A DNA stretch of 64,000 nucleotides, from assembly GCF_963678635.1 (NCBI RefSeq), contig NC_087063.1:34322540-34386539 (forward strand). The letters are read 5' to 3'. The position numbers and the translations under genes are program-made. The notes under the pieces are model-generated. The model worked only from the letters and a program-made list of their open reading frames with translations, did not search any database and was not told the origin of the DNA. Positions within the stretch are counted from its first letter, which is position 1, and each line of letters opens with the position of its first letter. The DNA is from Symsagittifera roscoffensis (lineage: Eukaryota > Xenacoelomorpha > Acoela > Convolutidae). This document shows positions 23,177 to 33,452 of this stretch, piece after piece.

Positions 23177-24110
23177 TTATAGACTATTTTGTTGGAGTAT
23201 TTGGATGTTATGATCACGAATGTCTTCGTGGATATCTTGTCTATATTGTAATCTATTAAGTGCCCAGTTGTGTAGTCGGTTACTTTCTGGGTGCTGTCCA
23301 AATAATGGTGGGGGTGCTGTGAATGTATTCCAGTCTAATCTTAGAGGGATATTTGTTGATGATTGTTCTCGGTATCTAGCGTCGAGGTTATTTGGAAAAT
23401 TAAAAGGAAAAGGTGTCGGTGAAATTTGGCTTATTGATGGTGTTGATGGTAGTGATAATGTTTCTGGTAGTGATGATGATGTTGTTGTATCAGTAGAAAT
23501 ATCTATTGGATCATTTATTAAATTGGGTTCACCTTGTGTGAATGATTGTGTTGTCCAATATGGTAGTCGTGATGTTTGGTTTGGAGGGTTAAAGGGATTT
23601 TCACGTATTTGTTCAGATGTTGGTGTTGAACCTAAGTAATCTGAGGGTAGTCTTAAAGTGCTACGTTGTGAAAGAAGCGTAGGGGTTTCTGGTAATATAC
23701 CAATTTGGTTTTCCGGAGTACTTTGTGATGGGGATTGGGGTATATCAAAATAACTCGGGGGGTTTGAAAATTTCTGTTTCGTCGAGGATGTATAATTTGT
23801 CTATTTATTTCAACTGTGTTTTGATTTTGACTAAGATTCCGTATTCTACTTAATTCTTGTGATAGTGTTGGGTACAAGTTATATGTTGGTTCACTTAGAG
23901 GTGCTTGTCGTTGAACTGGTTCTAGTGGTTCAGATAAGCGAGCGTGTCGTTCTTCAAAGGTATATGGGTTATCTTGGAAAAAAATTGGTGTAGATGTTTG
24001 GGGGGTTTTGGGTAGTTGTAGGTGGTGTTGGGTTATCTTGGGATGATGTCGGTGAAGACTGACTATGTGATTGTTGGTTAGCAATTTTTGAGGGATTTTT
24101 ATTGATAGTT
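23177..24110 (-). pseudogene. Proline/serine-rich ORF between pol and env, frameshifted
   Basis: A degraded coding region ends at the TAA at 23179-23177. The currently open part is 24084-23653 (143 codons), but the composition (Pro, Ser, Thr, Asn, Gln) continues in a different frame from about 23790 down to 23180. The first ~130 bases also look coding in a third frame, so at least two frameshifts are implied. No motif is recognised. It could be a separate accessory protein or a leader exon for env. Its composition resembles the N-terminal part of the ORF at 20369. Confidence 0.5.
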
Positions 24111-25122
24111 TTTAGTGAAAAAATTTATGTTTATTGTAGTATTCTTCTAGAAAAAGAATTAGAAGAATTGTTGCTAAGGCGAATGTTATGACTGCCTTCT
24201 ATATACATTTGCATATAGTCAAGATGAGGGATGATAGAAATGTTTTAAAAATTACAAATAGTAAAAAAATATCTGTTCTACTAAAAATGGTTCGTATCAT
24301 TTAGATAAGTTTTGTGACTCGTACCTGTGAATATGGTCAATGGCTTTTGAAAGTTGGAGGTATAGTTCAAATATGGAATAGAAAATTTAAAAAATATTGC
24401 AAAAAATGATTAAGATTATTACAAAAGCTTCAAAGGTATCGAAAAGAAATATGAATAAAAGTTTAAATATTGTTAAAAAGTTTATGAAAATGTTGAGAAT
24501 TATGTTGACTGATCGAGAGAAGAGCATTTAAGAAATGGCTTCTTGATCGAATATTTTTTGTTGTTTGGGGCAATTTTCAAGTGTGGTCGAATTATTTATT
24601 GGTTTTTTGACAAGTGGGTTGAGTTTTGTGAAAAATTGTTTGGGGCGAATTTTATGGTGTTCGGGAGGTCGTCTTTTTCTTTATTTTTATTTGTCAAGTG
24701 ATCTGGGGTATTTTTGAGATTTTTATACTTTAGGCTAATTTAATATGGTCGTTCTTTTACTTTAGGCTAATTTAACATTTTTGTTTGGGGGTTATTTGAG
24801 GTCTGAGTTGGGGAAATATTGTTGATCTTTGGGTTATTAGATAAGGGAGGGTTATGATATTATGGTGATATCTATTTTAGTTGTCAAGTTGGAATGGTTT
24901 GCTTATTTTTGACCTGGAGGTCGTAAAGTTATAGTTATAGATATGCCTGGAGTTTAATATCTTTCGTCTAATTGGTTTGTGTTAGAGTTATAGAAGGTGA
25001 CGGATTTGAATGAATCCTATTGGCTAATTTTGAACTAGAGGCGCTGCGTGTTTGTCAGCATGTTATTTTGAAAAATGAAAGTTCAAAATATTTCAGAGGT
25101 GCAAAGATTATTAATTGTAAAA
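24111..25122 (-). other. Non-coding spacer between pol and the pre-env ORF
   Basis: About 1 kb inside the inner element has stops in all frames on the minus strand. Two imperfect repeats TTTAGGCTAATTTAA occur near 24731 and 24761. It could hold splice signals for the env message, but none can be assigned with confidence. Confidence 0.5.
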
Positions 25123-28072
25123 TTAAAGCTGTTTTTGAAATTCAACTTTCTTTAATATTTTAGATTGTGGGATGAATGTCTTGTAGTTTTTGCGTGGTTG
25201 ATTTCTAAGTCGTGATGACTCTCTATGTTCTGATTTGTCGACTTGTTCTTGGGGTATAATTTTTTCTGTCATTTTTCTATTTTTTCTTTCTTTTTGAGCT
25301 ATATTTTGATCTAGCTTTTTTGTATTGTTTTTCATTGTAGCTGATTTTTTATTTTGGTTTTCGAGGTGAATGTCATGTTGTTCTTTTGTTTCATTTTCCG
25401 TATGTGGGTTATTCTGAATAACTTTTAAACCTGTGAAAGAATATAACTGAGTTAGTTCGCGTACTGCGTATTCTTTTGGGTAATAAGGTAATAGATTGTT
25501 TCGATGTTGAACAATTTCTTTTTGGTCTGAGTCGGTAATTTTATATGTTACGTCAGTGGGTTTGGCAATTATTTGGTATGGTCCTTTACGAAGGGGTTGT
25601 AATTTTTTAGAAATTTCTTTTTGAGTGTTAAAATTAGGTATTAAAACAAATGTTCCAATTTTTAAATCGGAGGCTGGTGTAAAGCGTGAATTTATTTGTT
25701 CATTAATGTTTTGCCTTTGTAACAACTTTTTTGTTACTTTTTGGTAAATTTCATTGTGTTTTTTATCTCTGTTTAAAATCCATTCGGTGTGTGTACCGGA
25801 GGCTAATTTAAGAATTTGTGGGTGATGAAAATGATCTTCATCATGTGTGTGTAAAGGTAGGTTATAACAAATTGAGTCTTTATTCGGTTGACAATGACTT
25901 TGTGTATTTTTATGAGAGTTTGCTGTAAACATAATTGGTTTACGTGGCTTTTGATTAAAAACCATTTTGTATGGTGACATTCCTAGAGTTGTCGTGATTT
26001 GTGAATTATATGCTAAGGGAAATAATTTTACATCTGCTGACCATTCGGTGTATCTTGTATCATTTCCATTGATGATACATCTAAGATATTCTTGTAGTGA
26101 ACGGTTCATACCTTCGACTAAGCCGTTTGTCCAAGGTGCATGAGATGTACGTGGTTTGTGTTTGATGTTATATAAATGACATAGTGTGATGATTTCATTA
26201 TTTATGAATTCTGTACCGTTGTCTGTAACTAAAATTTCGGGTAGTCCGAACTTGGCTATCCAGTGTTCATAAAGTGTTGTGTAAGCGTAATAAGCGTTAC
26301 AATGTGGTACTGGGTTAAGTGCTACATAATGTGTAAATGCGTCAACAATTACCATAATGTAGGAGTTTCCTTCAGATGATGGTGAAATTGGTCCTTTTGT
26401 ATCAAATGAAATACGATGGTTAAAGTATAAACTTTGTCCTTTAAAATCTTGTTTTTGTGCTATTTGTTTTTGATTTGGATAAGGTTTATTTAGCTGACAT
26501 ACTATACAATCATTGCATAGTACTTTTATCCAAATTGGTGCATTTGGGAAATAAAAATTTTGTATGAAATTTGAATATGTTTTCTCTGATCCAGAGTGTC
26601 CTTTAATGTTTTGTGTATGTGAAATGTTAAAAGCTATGAGAATCATACCTAAAGGGAGACAGGGAACTGTAGATTCATTTAGTTGGTATTCTAGAAGGTC
26701 TGTGTTTTCATTAATTGTTGTATTATTAAATTTTCGAAAATATCGGAGGAGTGTTTTATTCCCTAAAACTGTGGTATCTGCCTTTACGGGTTTAGTTTTA
26801 TATTTGTGCCATGATTTTAGTTGTCTAATTACTGAGTCAAGATTTTGATATTGTTTCAAGGTATTAATTGTAATTTTATCTGTTGGGGGGAGAAAAATGT
26901 TTTCAATTTCTAATTTAGATAAAGGAATTGTGTCAAGTGGGTCATGGAGGTCAAAAACTTGATTTATTGTGTATTTTGAATCATTTGTTTGTGGTCCTGA
27001 TAAATTTATTTTATCAGTTAGATTTTCTTTTTCAATTAACGGAAAATGGTCTTTTTTACGCGAGTGTTGTTTTACTCTTTTTTGTTGGGTGTTATTTTTT
27101 ATCCATTGTGAGTATGGAATTGGTTTGAAAGTTGATGTTCCAAGTAGATCAACTTCGTAGTGGTTATTTTGGCAATCTAAGTAAAGTGGGAAGTGTTGTA
27201 GGTTATTTATATGTGATTGTTCAATGTCGGTTTTTACTGCATATTTGCATTCTAGTCGGGGTGATGTTTCGTTTTCTGCAAGGTAAAATTTTATATTCTT
27301 GGGTAATTCAACTGTAGTTTTTCGTGTAAGTAATTCAGGTGGTGTATTTCGACTTAATGTATCTGGTAATGCAAGATTTTTTCCTGCTGTCCAAACTATA
27401 TGTAAGTTTGGAAATTTCATTAGAATTAATTGAAATCTACAAACTCGGTGATTTGGGTTTGACTTTTGTGTAAAGAGAAAAATGATTGGTTTGTGATCTG
27501 TGAATAGAACTGTTGGATGTTTTGATCCAAGTATCAGAAATTCATATTCTGTAAGTGTATAAATTATAGCTGTACATTCTCTCATTAAAGTTGAGAGTCG
27601 TAGCTCTGCTTGAGTGAATAATCGAGAGTTTGCTGATATAAGGTTCATTTTATTTGTACCATTGTGTGATTGTAATAATGCTGCGCCGATGCCAAAATTT
27701 GAAGCATCGCACCTTGCATAGAATGGTTGATTTGGATCTGGGATTGTATTTGAAATTTGTTCAGTTAGGAGTTTTTTAATTTCTTCAAATCGTGTTTGAT
27801 GTTCTGTATTCCATTCAAAATTATTTTGTTGTCTGAGTATATTATAGAATGGTCTTAAATATAATTGCATTTTATAAACGTATTTGCTTAAAAAATTCAA
27901 CATTCCAAGGAATTCTTGGATTTTCGTTTTGTTTGTTGGTGGTTGAAGTTTTTGAATAGCATCAATGCGTGATTTTAATAGAGTGATTGTCTTTCTTTCT
28001 ATATTATGTCCTAAAAATTTAACTCGTGTTAAAAAGAAGTGTGACTTATCGGGGCGGCCTTCAGATTTTCGT
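25123..28072 (-). CDS. Pol: RT C-terminus, RNase H and integrase
   Basis: This is the largest intact coding block of the inner element. The frame is open from about 28072 (KSHFFL, FLGHNIE at the end of RT), with an internal ATG at 27903. Downstream come RNase H (ARCDASNFGIGAAL, TLMRECTAI, FTDHKPIIF, ALPDTLSRN) and an integrase zinc-binding region with paired His and a CNDC motif. The integrase core carries Asp in FDTKGPIS, Asp in LVTDNGTEF and Glu in LVEGMNRS, giving a D,D-35,E layout. A GPY-type motif (LRKGPYQII) follows. The C-terminus is a long Lys/Arg/Gln-rich tail. All catalytic residues I can identify are present. Chromosomal integration is the family function. Confidence 0.9.
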
Positions 28073-29217
28073 TCTGAAGTATTTTGTGATAGTGTTCTAA
28101 AACTTTAAACATTTCTTCTTTTGTCTGTGATTGCATAAAAACATCGTCTAAATAGGTGATTGCGTTTTTCTTGAGTAATAGTGGTCTAAAAATTTTGCTC
28201 ATAAAAGCTGAAAATGCTGCTGGTCCTATGGATAGTCCATAGAATAGGCGGTTGAATTCATATTGTTGATTTCCAATAACAAATTGTGTTAAACGTCGCG
28301 ATTGTTCATCTACTGGCATTTGATTGTATGCACTATTCATATCTGCGGTTGTAAAGTATTTTCCGTTTATTTTTGTTAAAATAACTTGTATTGGTTCAAT
28401 AGGCCAATTGCATTTTGATTCGTCTATTAGTGAATTAAGATATCCAGCGTCTAAAACTATTTTTAATGATTCTCCTTTTGCTAAGATGATAACAGGGTTG
28501 ATAAATGTGTTCTCCTTTTGGTTGTTCTTCTTTGTTTACCGGTGAGATAATTTTGTATTGCTCTAAAATATCGAGTAATCTGTTCACTTTATCGTGTAGA
28601 TGAATTGGTACTTTACTTGCTCTTTGTTTTTTGAAAACTGCGTCAGGTTTTAACGGGAGATGTAGTGATGAACTGATTTTGCCAACATCAAATTTGGATG
28701 TTGCATAGACTGATGAATATTTTATTAGCTGTTTGGCTAACTTATCAAATTCGTCTTGTGTTATTTGTGAATGTTGGAAGTTAAACATTGTTAAAAATTT
28801 CTGTTGATCCTCTGTATAGTTATTTATGTTGAATGTAGGTTTGAAATATGAGGTTTTTGTGAAATAATCTGTATTTCTTTTTTCATTACTTATTATATTA
28901 TTTATGGATAGTTTCTCGTTAAGAATTGTGGATTGACAAATATCTAATAATTGGAGTATATTATTTACGCGGTATGCTTTTTCATGCATTGGTGATATTG
29001 TAGCGTTGGTTTCGCAATATCCTAAAAGTCCTAAGGGTAATGTTACTTGATACGGTGTATTGTTGTATAAATGTAACGAAATGATGTCTGAATTCGTATT
29101 TTTCAAATATTTTATGGATGAAATTGTGATTTTGAAAAACTTATGGATAGGTTTGAAAACAAAGTCTAAGACAAAAAAAAGACATAAAGAGTTGTTGTTT
29201 ATTTTGATTATTATCAT
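28029..29217 (-). pseudogene. Reverse transcriptase domain, frameshifted
   Basis: Two frames carry the polymerase. 29217-28435 holds the connector and fingers start (LHLPLKPDAVFKK, LLDILEQYKIISPV). 28340-28029, open upstream to about 28500, holds the palm with TADMNSAYNQMPV, FNRLFYGLSIGPAAF and the active-site YLDD. Frame breaks lie near 28505 and near 28045-28060, where a C/G run precedes the switch into the RNase H frame. The domain is complete in content but not in one frame, so this copy cannot make a full RT as it stands. Confidence 0.85.
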
Positions 29218-30226
29218 ATTGGTGAACTTGTTTTATTGAAAAATTATAGATGTTTCCTGATAGTGGTTTCAGGTGTTTCCGTTGTTGGTTATAAATTGGA
29301 TAAAATTTTGAAAAGAATGGTGGTTGTTTATTTAATCTTTGAAAAAATGTTAGAGCTGTGTTTTTTGTTTTTGTGTACTTATCTTTGATTAGTATTTTAC
29401 TATTCAAGATGTTGATTGTTGGTATATTTTTAGAGATAAATGGTATTCCAATGATATTGTGTTTAATATCAGTGATATGAAATATTTGTTTAACTGGTTT
29501 GTTTAAAATTTTATTTTGCTCCATTGTTCTTGTGGGGAGAAAAAATAATTGAACTTTTCCATAGTTCACTAATGTTGATCCTTGTGCTGTTGCTAGTTTA
29601 CTGGAGGTTGCAAGAGGCATTAAGTTTGGGTGTAATGTTTTGATTTCATTCCATGTGGGAATGTTAATTATGTTTGATTCTGCTCCTGAATCAATTAAAA
29701 AATCAATTTCAAGATCTGGTGGTTGAAATTCTTTGTTTCTTGGACTTTCTAAAAGAAATGGTATTGTCCAAATTTTTTCTTTGGGTTGTTCTTTTTGTAC
29801 ATTTTGGTAGATGTGATTTGTATTCAAGCATTTTGTTTTGTCATTTTCATTGGGTTTATTTACAGTGTTAATTTCGTTAGTTTCTTGTGCCATTTGTGTA
29901 GTATGGATGGGTTCAATATAATAATTGTGAAGGAGTTCTAATTGATTTTCATATATATGTGATGAAAAAGGTTGTTCATATATAATAGGTTCGTAGTCGT
30001 TTTTGACTGTTATCATATTTATGGAGATAGTGTTTTCTGTATCACTTTCTGTGTCTGATGATCCACAGTTTATTTGATTTAGTTGTAGTTCGTTATTTCC
30101 TGTGTCGTCAATACCTGGGGGGTCTGATGTTGTTTCTTCATTTGATTGTACTTGATTAATTTGTCTTTGATGTTTGGGTGTGCTACTTCTGTAGCGGTGT
30201 TTAGAATTATTATAATGGTTTTGTTT
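29141..30226 (-). CDS. Retropepsin-like protease region
   Basis: The frame is open from just after a TAG at 30229-30227 to 29141. The visible ATG is at 30016, but the frame clearly continues upstream and lies -1 relative to gag. The aspartic protease signature is DFLIDSGAESNII with the catalytic D-S-G, followed by a hydrophobic β-rich stretch with HNIIGIPF. It should cleave the Gag-Pol polyprotein. The switch from the gag frame occurs around AGAAACAAAACC at 30217-30228. Whether this is programmed frameshifting or mutation is not clear, as no canonical slippery heptamer is present. At the other end the frame breaks at a T-run near 29172-29179. Confidence 0.8.
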   Translation of the reverse strand, partial: KQNHYNNSKHRYRSSTPKHQRQINQVQSNEETTSDPPGIDDTGNNELQLNQINCGSSDTESDTENTISINMITVKNDYEPIIYEQPFSSHIYENQLELLHNYYIEPIHTTQMAQETNEINTVNKPNENDKTKCLNTNHIYQNVQKEQPKEKIWTIPFLLESPRNKEFQPPDLEIDFLIDSGAESNIINIPTWNEIKTLHPNLMPLATSSKLATAQGSTLVNYGKVQLFFLPTRTMEQNKILNKPVKQIFHITDIKHNIIGIPFISKNIPTINILNSKILIKDKYTKTKNTALTFFQRLNKQPPFFSKFYPIYNQQRKHLKPLSGNIYNFSIKQVHQYDNNQNKQQLFMSFFCLRLCFQTYP

Positions 30227-33070
30227 CTATGTGGTGATTGAGAATAATTTCTATATCGATTATTATAACTTGAATGTCGATTTTGTGAATTGTTTCGTGA
30301 TCTGTTTTGATAATTATCGTTTGATCTGTGATAGTTTGATCTGTTATATGAATTATTTCTTGATCGATTGTTCGGGTAATTCTGGTTTCGGTTGTTCGAA
30401 TAACTTCTATTTCGATTATTTGAATAGTTTCTATTTCTATTATATGATGAGTTTCGTGATTGATTGTTTGGATAGTATTTATTTCTTATGTTTGATTGGG
30501 AATTAGATCTAGAAACAAATTGTGTTGTATTTGAATTTGATCTGGAGTAGTTATTTCGACTATTTGGTCGATTATAATGATTTTGTGAAGAATTTTGTGT
30601 ATTTCTTCGTTCTGGTGATCTTCCTCTATAACTTGAGTTATAGGGTGATTGATTTCTCGTGTAATTGGTATTGTTCGGAAGTCGTTTTCCTGAACTGTTG
30701 TTGCTGTATACATTTTTGTTTGGTAGATTTTGATCTTTCTTCATGTATTGATAGAATGATTTATTTGGTTCTTTATATTTTTGAGGTTTGTTTTGGTTAT
30801 CCTGTTGTTTTTGTCTACATTCAGAAATACTATGTCCGTATCGTCGGCAATAATTACACCATTTTTTGAAAGATGGTTTGCCTTTAAAGTTTGGGTGTTT
30901 TTCATAAATATTTAGTATTTCAGTCATTTTTTCAACGAGGTCTGTATCTGATTCCTCTATGTTGTTGATATTTGTGGTATTTGTTTCGATTCGAATAACA
31001 TATTGTAATTTCAGATTTTCTGTTTCTTCAAGTTTCATTGTGATTTCCGCTTGCTCTAGTTTGTCTACTAGTTTTCGAAAATCTAGATTGGGCTCTCGAA
31101 TTGAGGAAGGATGGGATGCTCAATTTTTTATTGCTATTTTTCTTAATTGAGGTGTTAAGGTCATCATTAAAATTTCTGTCATTTTTGTGTTTTTGTAGTC
31201 ATGTGTATTTAATGAATATGCTTTTCGAACTAGTGTTTCGATACGTACTGCTAATTGTTTGATGGTTTCATTTGGTAATCTGCGAATTTCATTACATAAA
31301 ACTCTTTGGTGTTGTTTATTTCTTTCGGAGTCAAACATTTTTGAAAATTCTTGTGTAAATCTTTTCCAATTTGATTTTATTTCTATAGGTAATACTGAAA
31401 ACCATTTTTGGGCTGCGCCTTCTAAGGTTGTTTGTATCAACGCTGTGCGTCGATGTATCCAATTTTGATGTAGTGGTGTATTAATTGGTTCAGGTCCTAT
31501 ATTTAAAATTAAATTTGCTGTTACTGCGTTTAAATAATCTTCTACAGAATATTCAGGGTCTGTTCCTGTGAATACCATTAGTGGTTTATTTGATGTTATT
31601 GATGATCCACCCATAAGGTATGGATTCATTGTCATTTGTAGTGATTCTGCGGCATTTGGCATTTGTGAAAAATTTGAAAGTTGATTTTTTGTTATTTCGT
31701 GTTGTTGAAGGTAATATGGGAGTGGTATTTCATTTTGCATTTGAGTTGGTTGATACGAGTGTGTGACCATTGGGTTCTGTGGCTGAATTGGTTGAAAAGA
31801 TTGTGTATTAGTTGGGTTTTGCATTTGTAGTGGTTGTTGATTTTGTGTATCTGTTGGATGTGGAGAAAAAATTCTATGATATCTATATGGTTTTTGCACT
31901 CCTTGTCCGCGATATTCTTGAGTATACGGTGCAAATATATCTGGTTGTAAATAATCATCATCAGAGGATAAGTAATCCGTATGATGAGGTGCTTGCTTTT
32001 TTTTTTTTATTTTGCTGAAAGAATGGGTAATTTTCACTACGATCCTGTGGAGGATGTGAATTAGTTTGAAAATTTACTGAGTTGGTTGTTGTCATTGGGT
32101 TATCCCAATATCAAGATCTTATCTGATTATTATTATTTTTTCGTGGGGGATAGTTTGTTTTTGATGAATGTGCGTAATTATAATTGTGTTCCGCAAACGT
32201 GTTTCTTGTGAACGTTCTGCGTGTTTTTGACGGTACTGTCATAGGTCTATATGTTTGATAATCCATTTGTGAATATTTTGGAGCAACCGAAGGTTTAACG
32301 GTTGATTGTAAGGTTACTTGTGCTAGTGAAGTTTTTGTATTTTTTGGTGTTGTTAAATTTGGACGTATCGGTGAAATAATTTGTTGTGTAGTTGTTGTTG
32401 TTTGGACGATTTCTTCATTTATGAAGTGTGATGGTGTTTGAATATCTTGTTGTGTAAGATTCCTAGTTCCATTAAGGTTTTCATTGTGTATGACGGTCGA
32501 ATTTAAACTGTTATTTCGCGTATCAGGTAAAAATGTATTGTAGTTTAATGGTGTTGCATCAAACTACAATGGTACTACTCTTACATAATGGTACTACTCT
32601 TACATAATCTCTTGTATAAGATATTGTACTTATTGCTTGACTTGAGATTGATTGTGGGATATTTATAAATGCATAATGAGACCATTCGGGGTCCCAAACG
32701 TAGTCTGACTGTTCTGTGATGGCGGTATCATCGTTTGAATTTTGAGGTCTGAAATTTTTTCTTGCTTGCGAAATTAAATCTATATTATGTGTAAAATAAT
32801 CTATTATAAACCATGCCAAAATTTTTTGTAAGTCATGTTTTGTGTGTTGTGAAACTTCGTCTTTAGTGAAGTTTTCTTTAATTATATGTAGGAAAGTTGA
32901 AAATAGTGTGATTTCATGTGGTACTTTTGTATGTTTGGATGTCTCAGTCGGTGAGATATTTGGAATTTCTGTTTTTTCTAATATTGAAATATAACTATAT
33001 ATTATTGCAAAAACTTCGTTAGTAAATATGGAGTTTGCTCTGTGTGAATGATGATATTGTATGCTTTTAT
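30079..33070 (-). pseudogene. Gag, degraded, with CCHC knuckle and Asn/Arg-rich tail
   Basis: Coding-like sequence runs from the truncated 5' LTR to about 30226. Parts currently open are 32819-32559 (continuous upstream without ATG to 33070), 32037-31120 and 31038-30079. The middle part resembles a capsid of the retrotransposon-gag type (AAQKWFSVLPIEIKSNWKRF, QHQRVLCNEIRRLPNETIKQL). A CCHC knuckle, CNYCRRYGHSISEC, lies just before a ~150-residue Asn/Arg/Ser/Tyr-rich nucleic-acid-binding tail. Breaks are a 19-bp tandem duplication at 32571-32608, TGA at 32113-32111, a T-run at about 32001-32013 and TGA at 31122-31120. The N-terminus and start codon are missing. Confidence 0.8.
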
Positions 33071-33452
33071 AGAGTAATTTCGGATAGGGTACACCGTCTG
33101 CTCGTCACGCTATCTTATTTTCGGCCGGATAGATTCGTGCAACTTCTTAGTCTAATACCGATCCTAATCTTACTCTTATACTATCTAGTCTCAGGTTGTT
33201 TAACTAGTCTCTGCTATGCTCAATAGATCTAGGGTATACTGGTTTATTGCGGCTGCTGAAGTTCTCTTGGAGAGGCAACTAGTTTCTAAGTTAAATTCAA
33301 ATCTCTCTGGTGCTGAAATTACAAGTAATTTCAGCACTTACAAATAAGTGGGTTGTTAGTTAGATGGATCATGATTGGTTAAATTTAAATACTTTACAGT
33401 GGTAAAATATCTAATTTATCCAATCATAAAATATAGTTTAGATCAGGTTCCA
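33071..33452 (-). repeat. 5' LTR of the inner element, U5 edge deleted
   Basis: The LTR is 382 bp and lacks the first 28 bases of the 410-bp consensus, including the TGAGTTA/TAACTCA hairpin. The sequence goes directly from LTR into gag-like coding sequence with no primer-binding site. A deletion therefore removed the U5 end, primer-binding site, leader and gag start. The outer end (GGTTCCA, 33446-33452) is intact and is followed by the AAAT duplication. Confidence 0.9.

Larger units (their letters stand above)
16548..33452 (-). mobile_element. Inner 16.9 kb Env-bearing Ty3/gypsy-like retroelement
   Basis: This is a complete LTR-to-LTR insertion of 16,905 bp in unit U, flanked by a 4-bp AAAT duplication. 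All large coding regions lie on the minus strand in retroviral order: gag, protease, RT/RNase H, integrase, an extra ORF, an Env-like glycoprotein, and a final accessory ORF. The RT-RNase H-IN order identifies Ty3/gypsy. At nearly 17 kb it is much larger than typical Ty3/gypsy elements (about 5-8 kb). Gag, pol and the accessory ORFs are broken by stops and frameshifts, and the 5' LTR lacks its U5 edge. This copy therefore appears inactive. Confidence 0.9.

Noticed and set aside
23220..23639. 139-codon plus-strand frame rich in Gly/Val/Ser
   Set aside because: It is the antisense shadow of the Pro/Ser/Asn-rich minus-strand coding region between pol and env.
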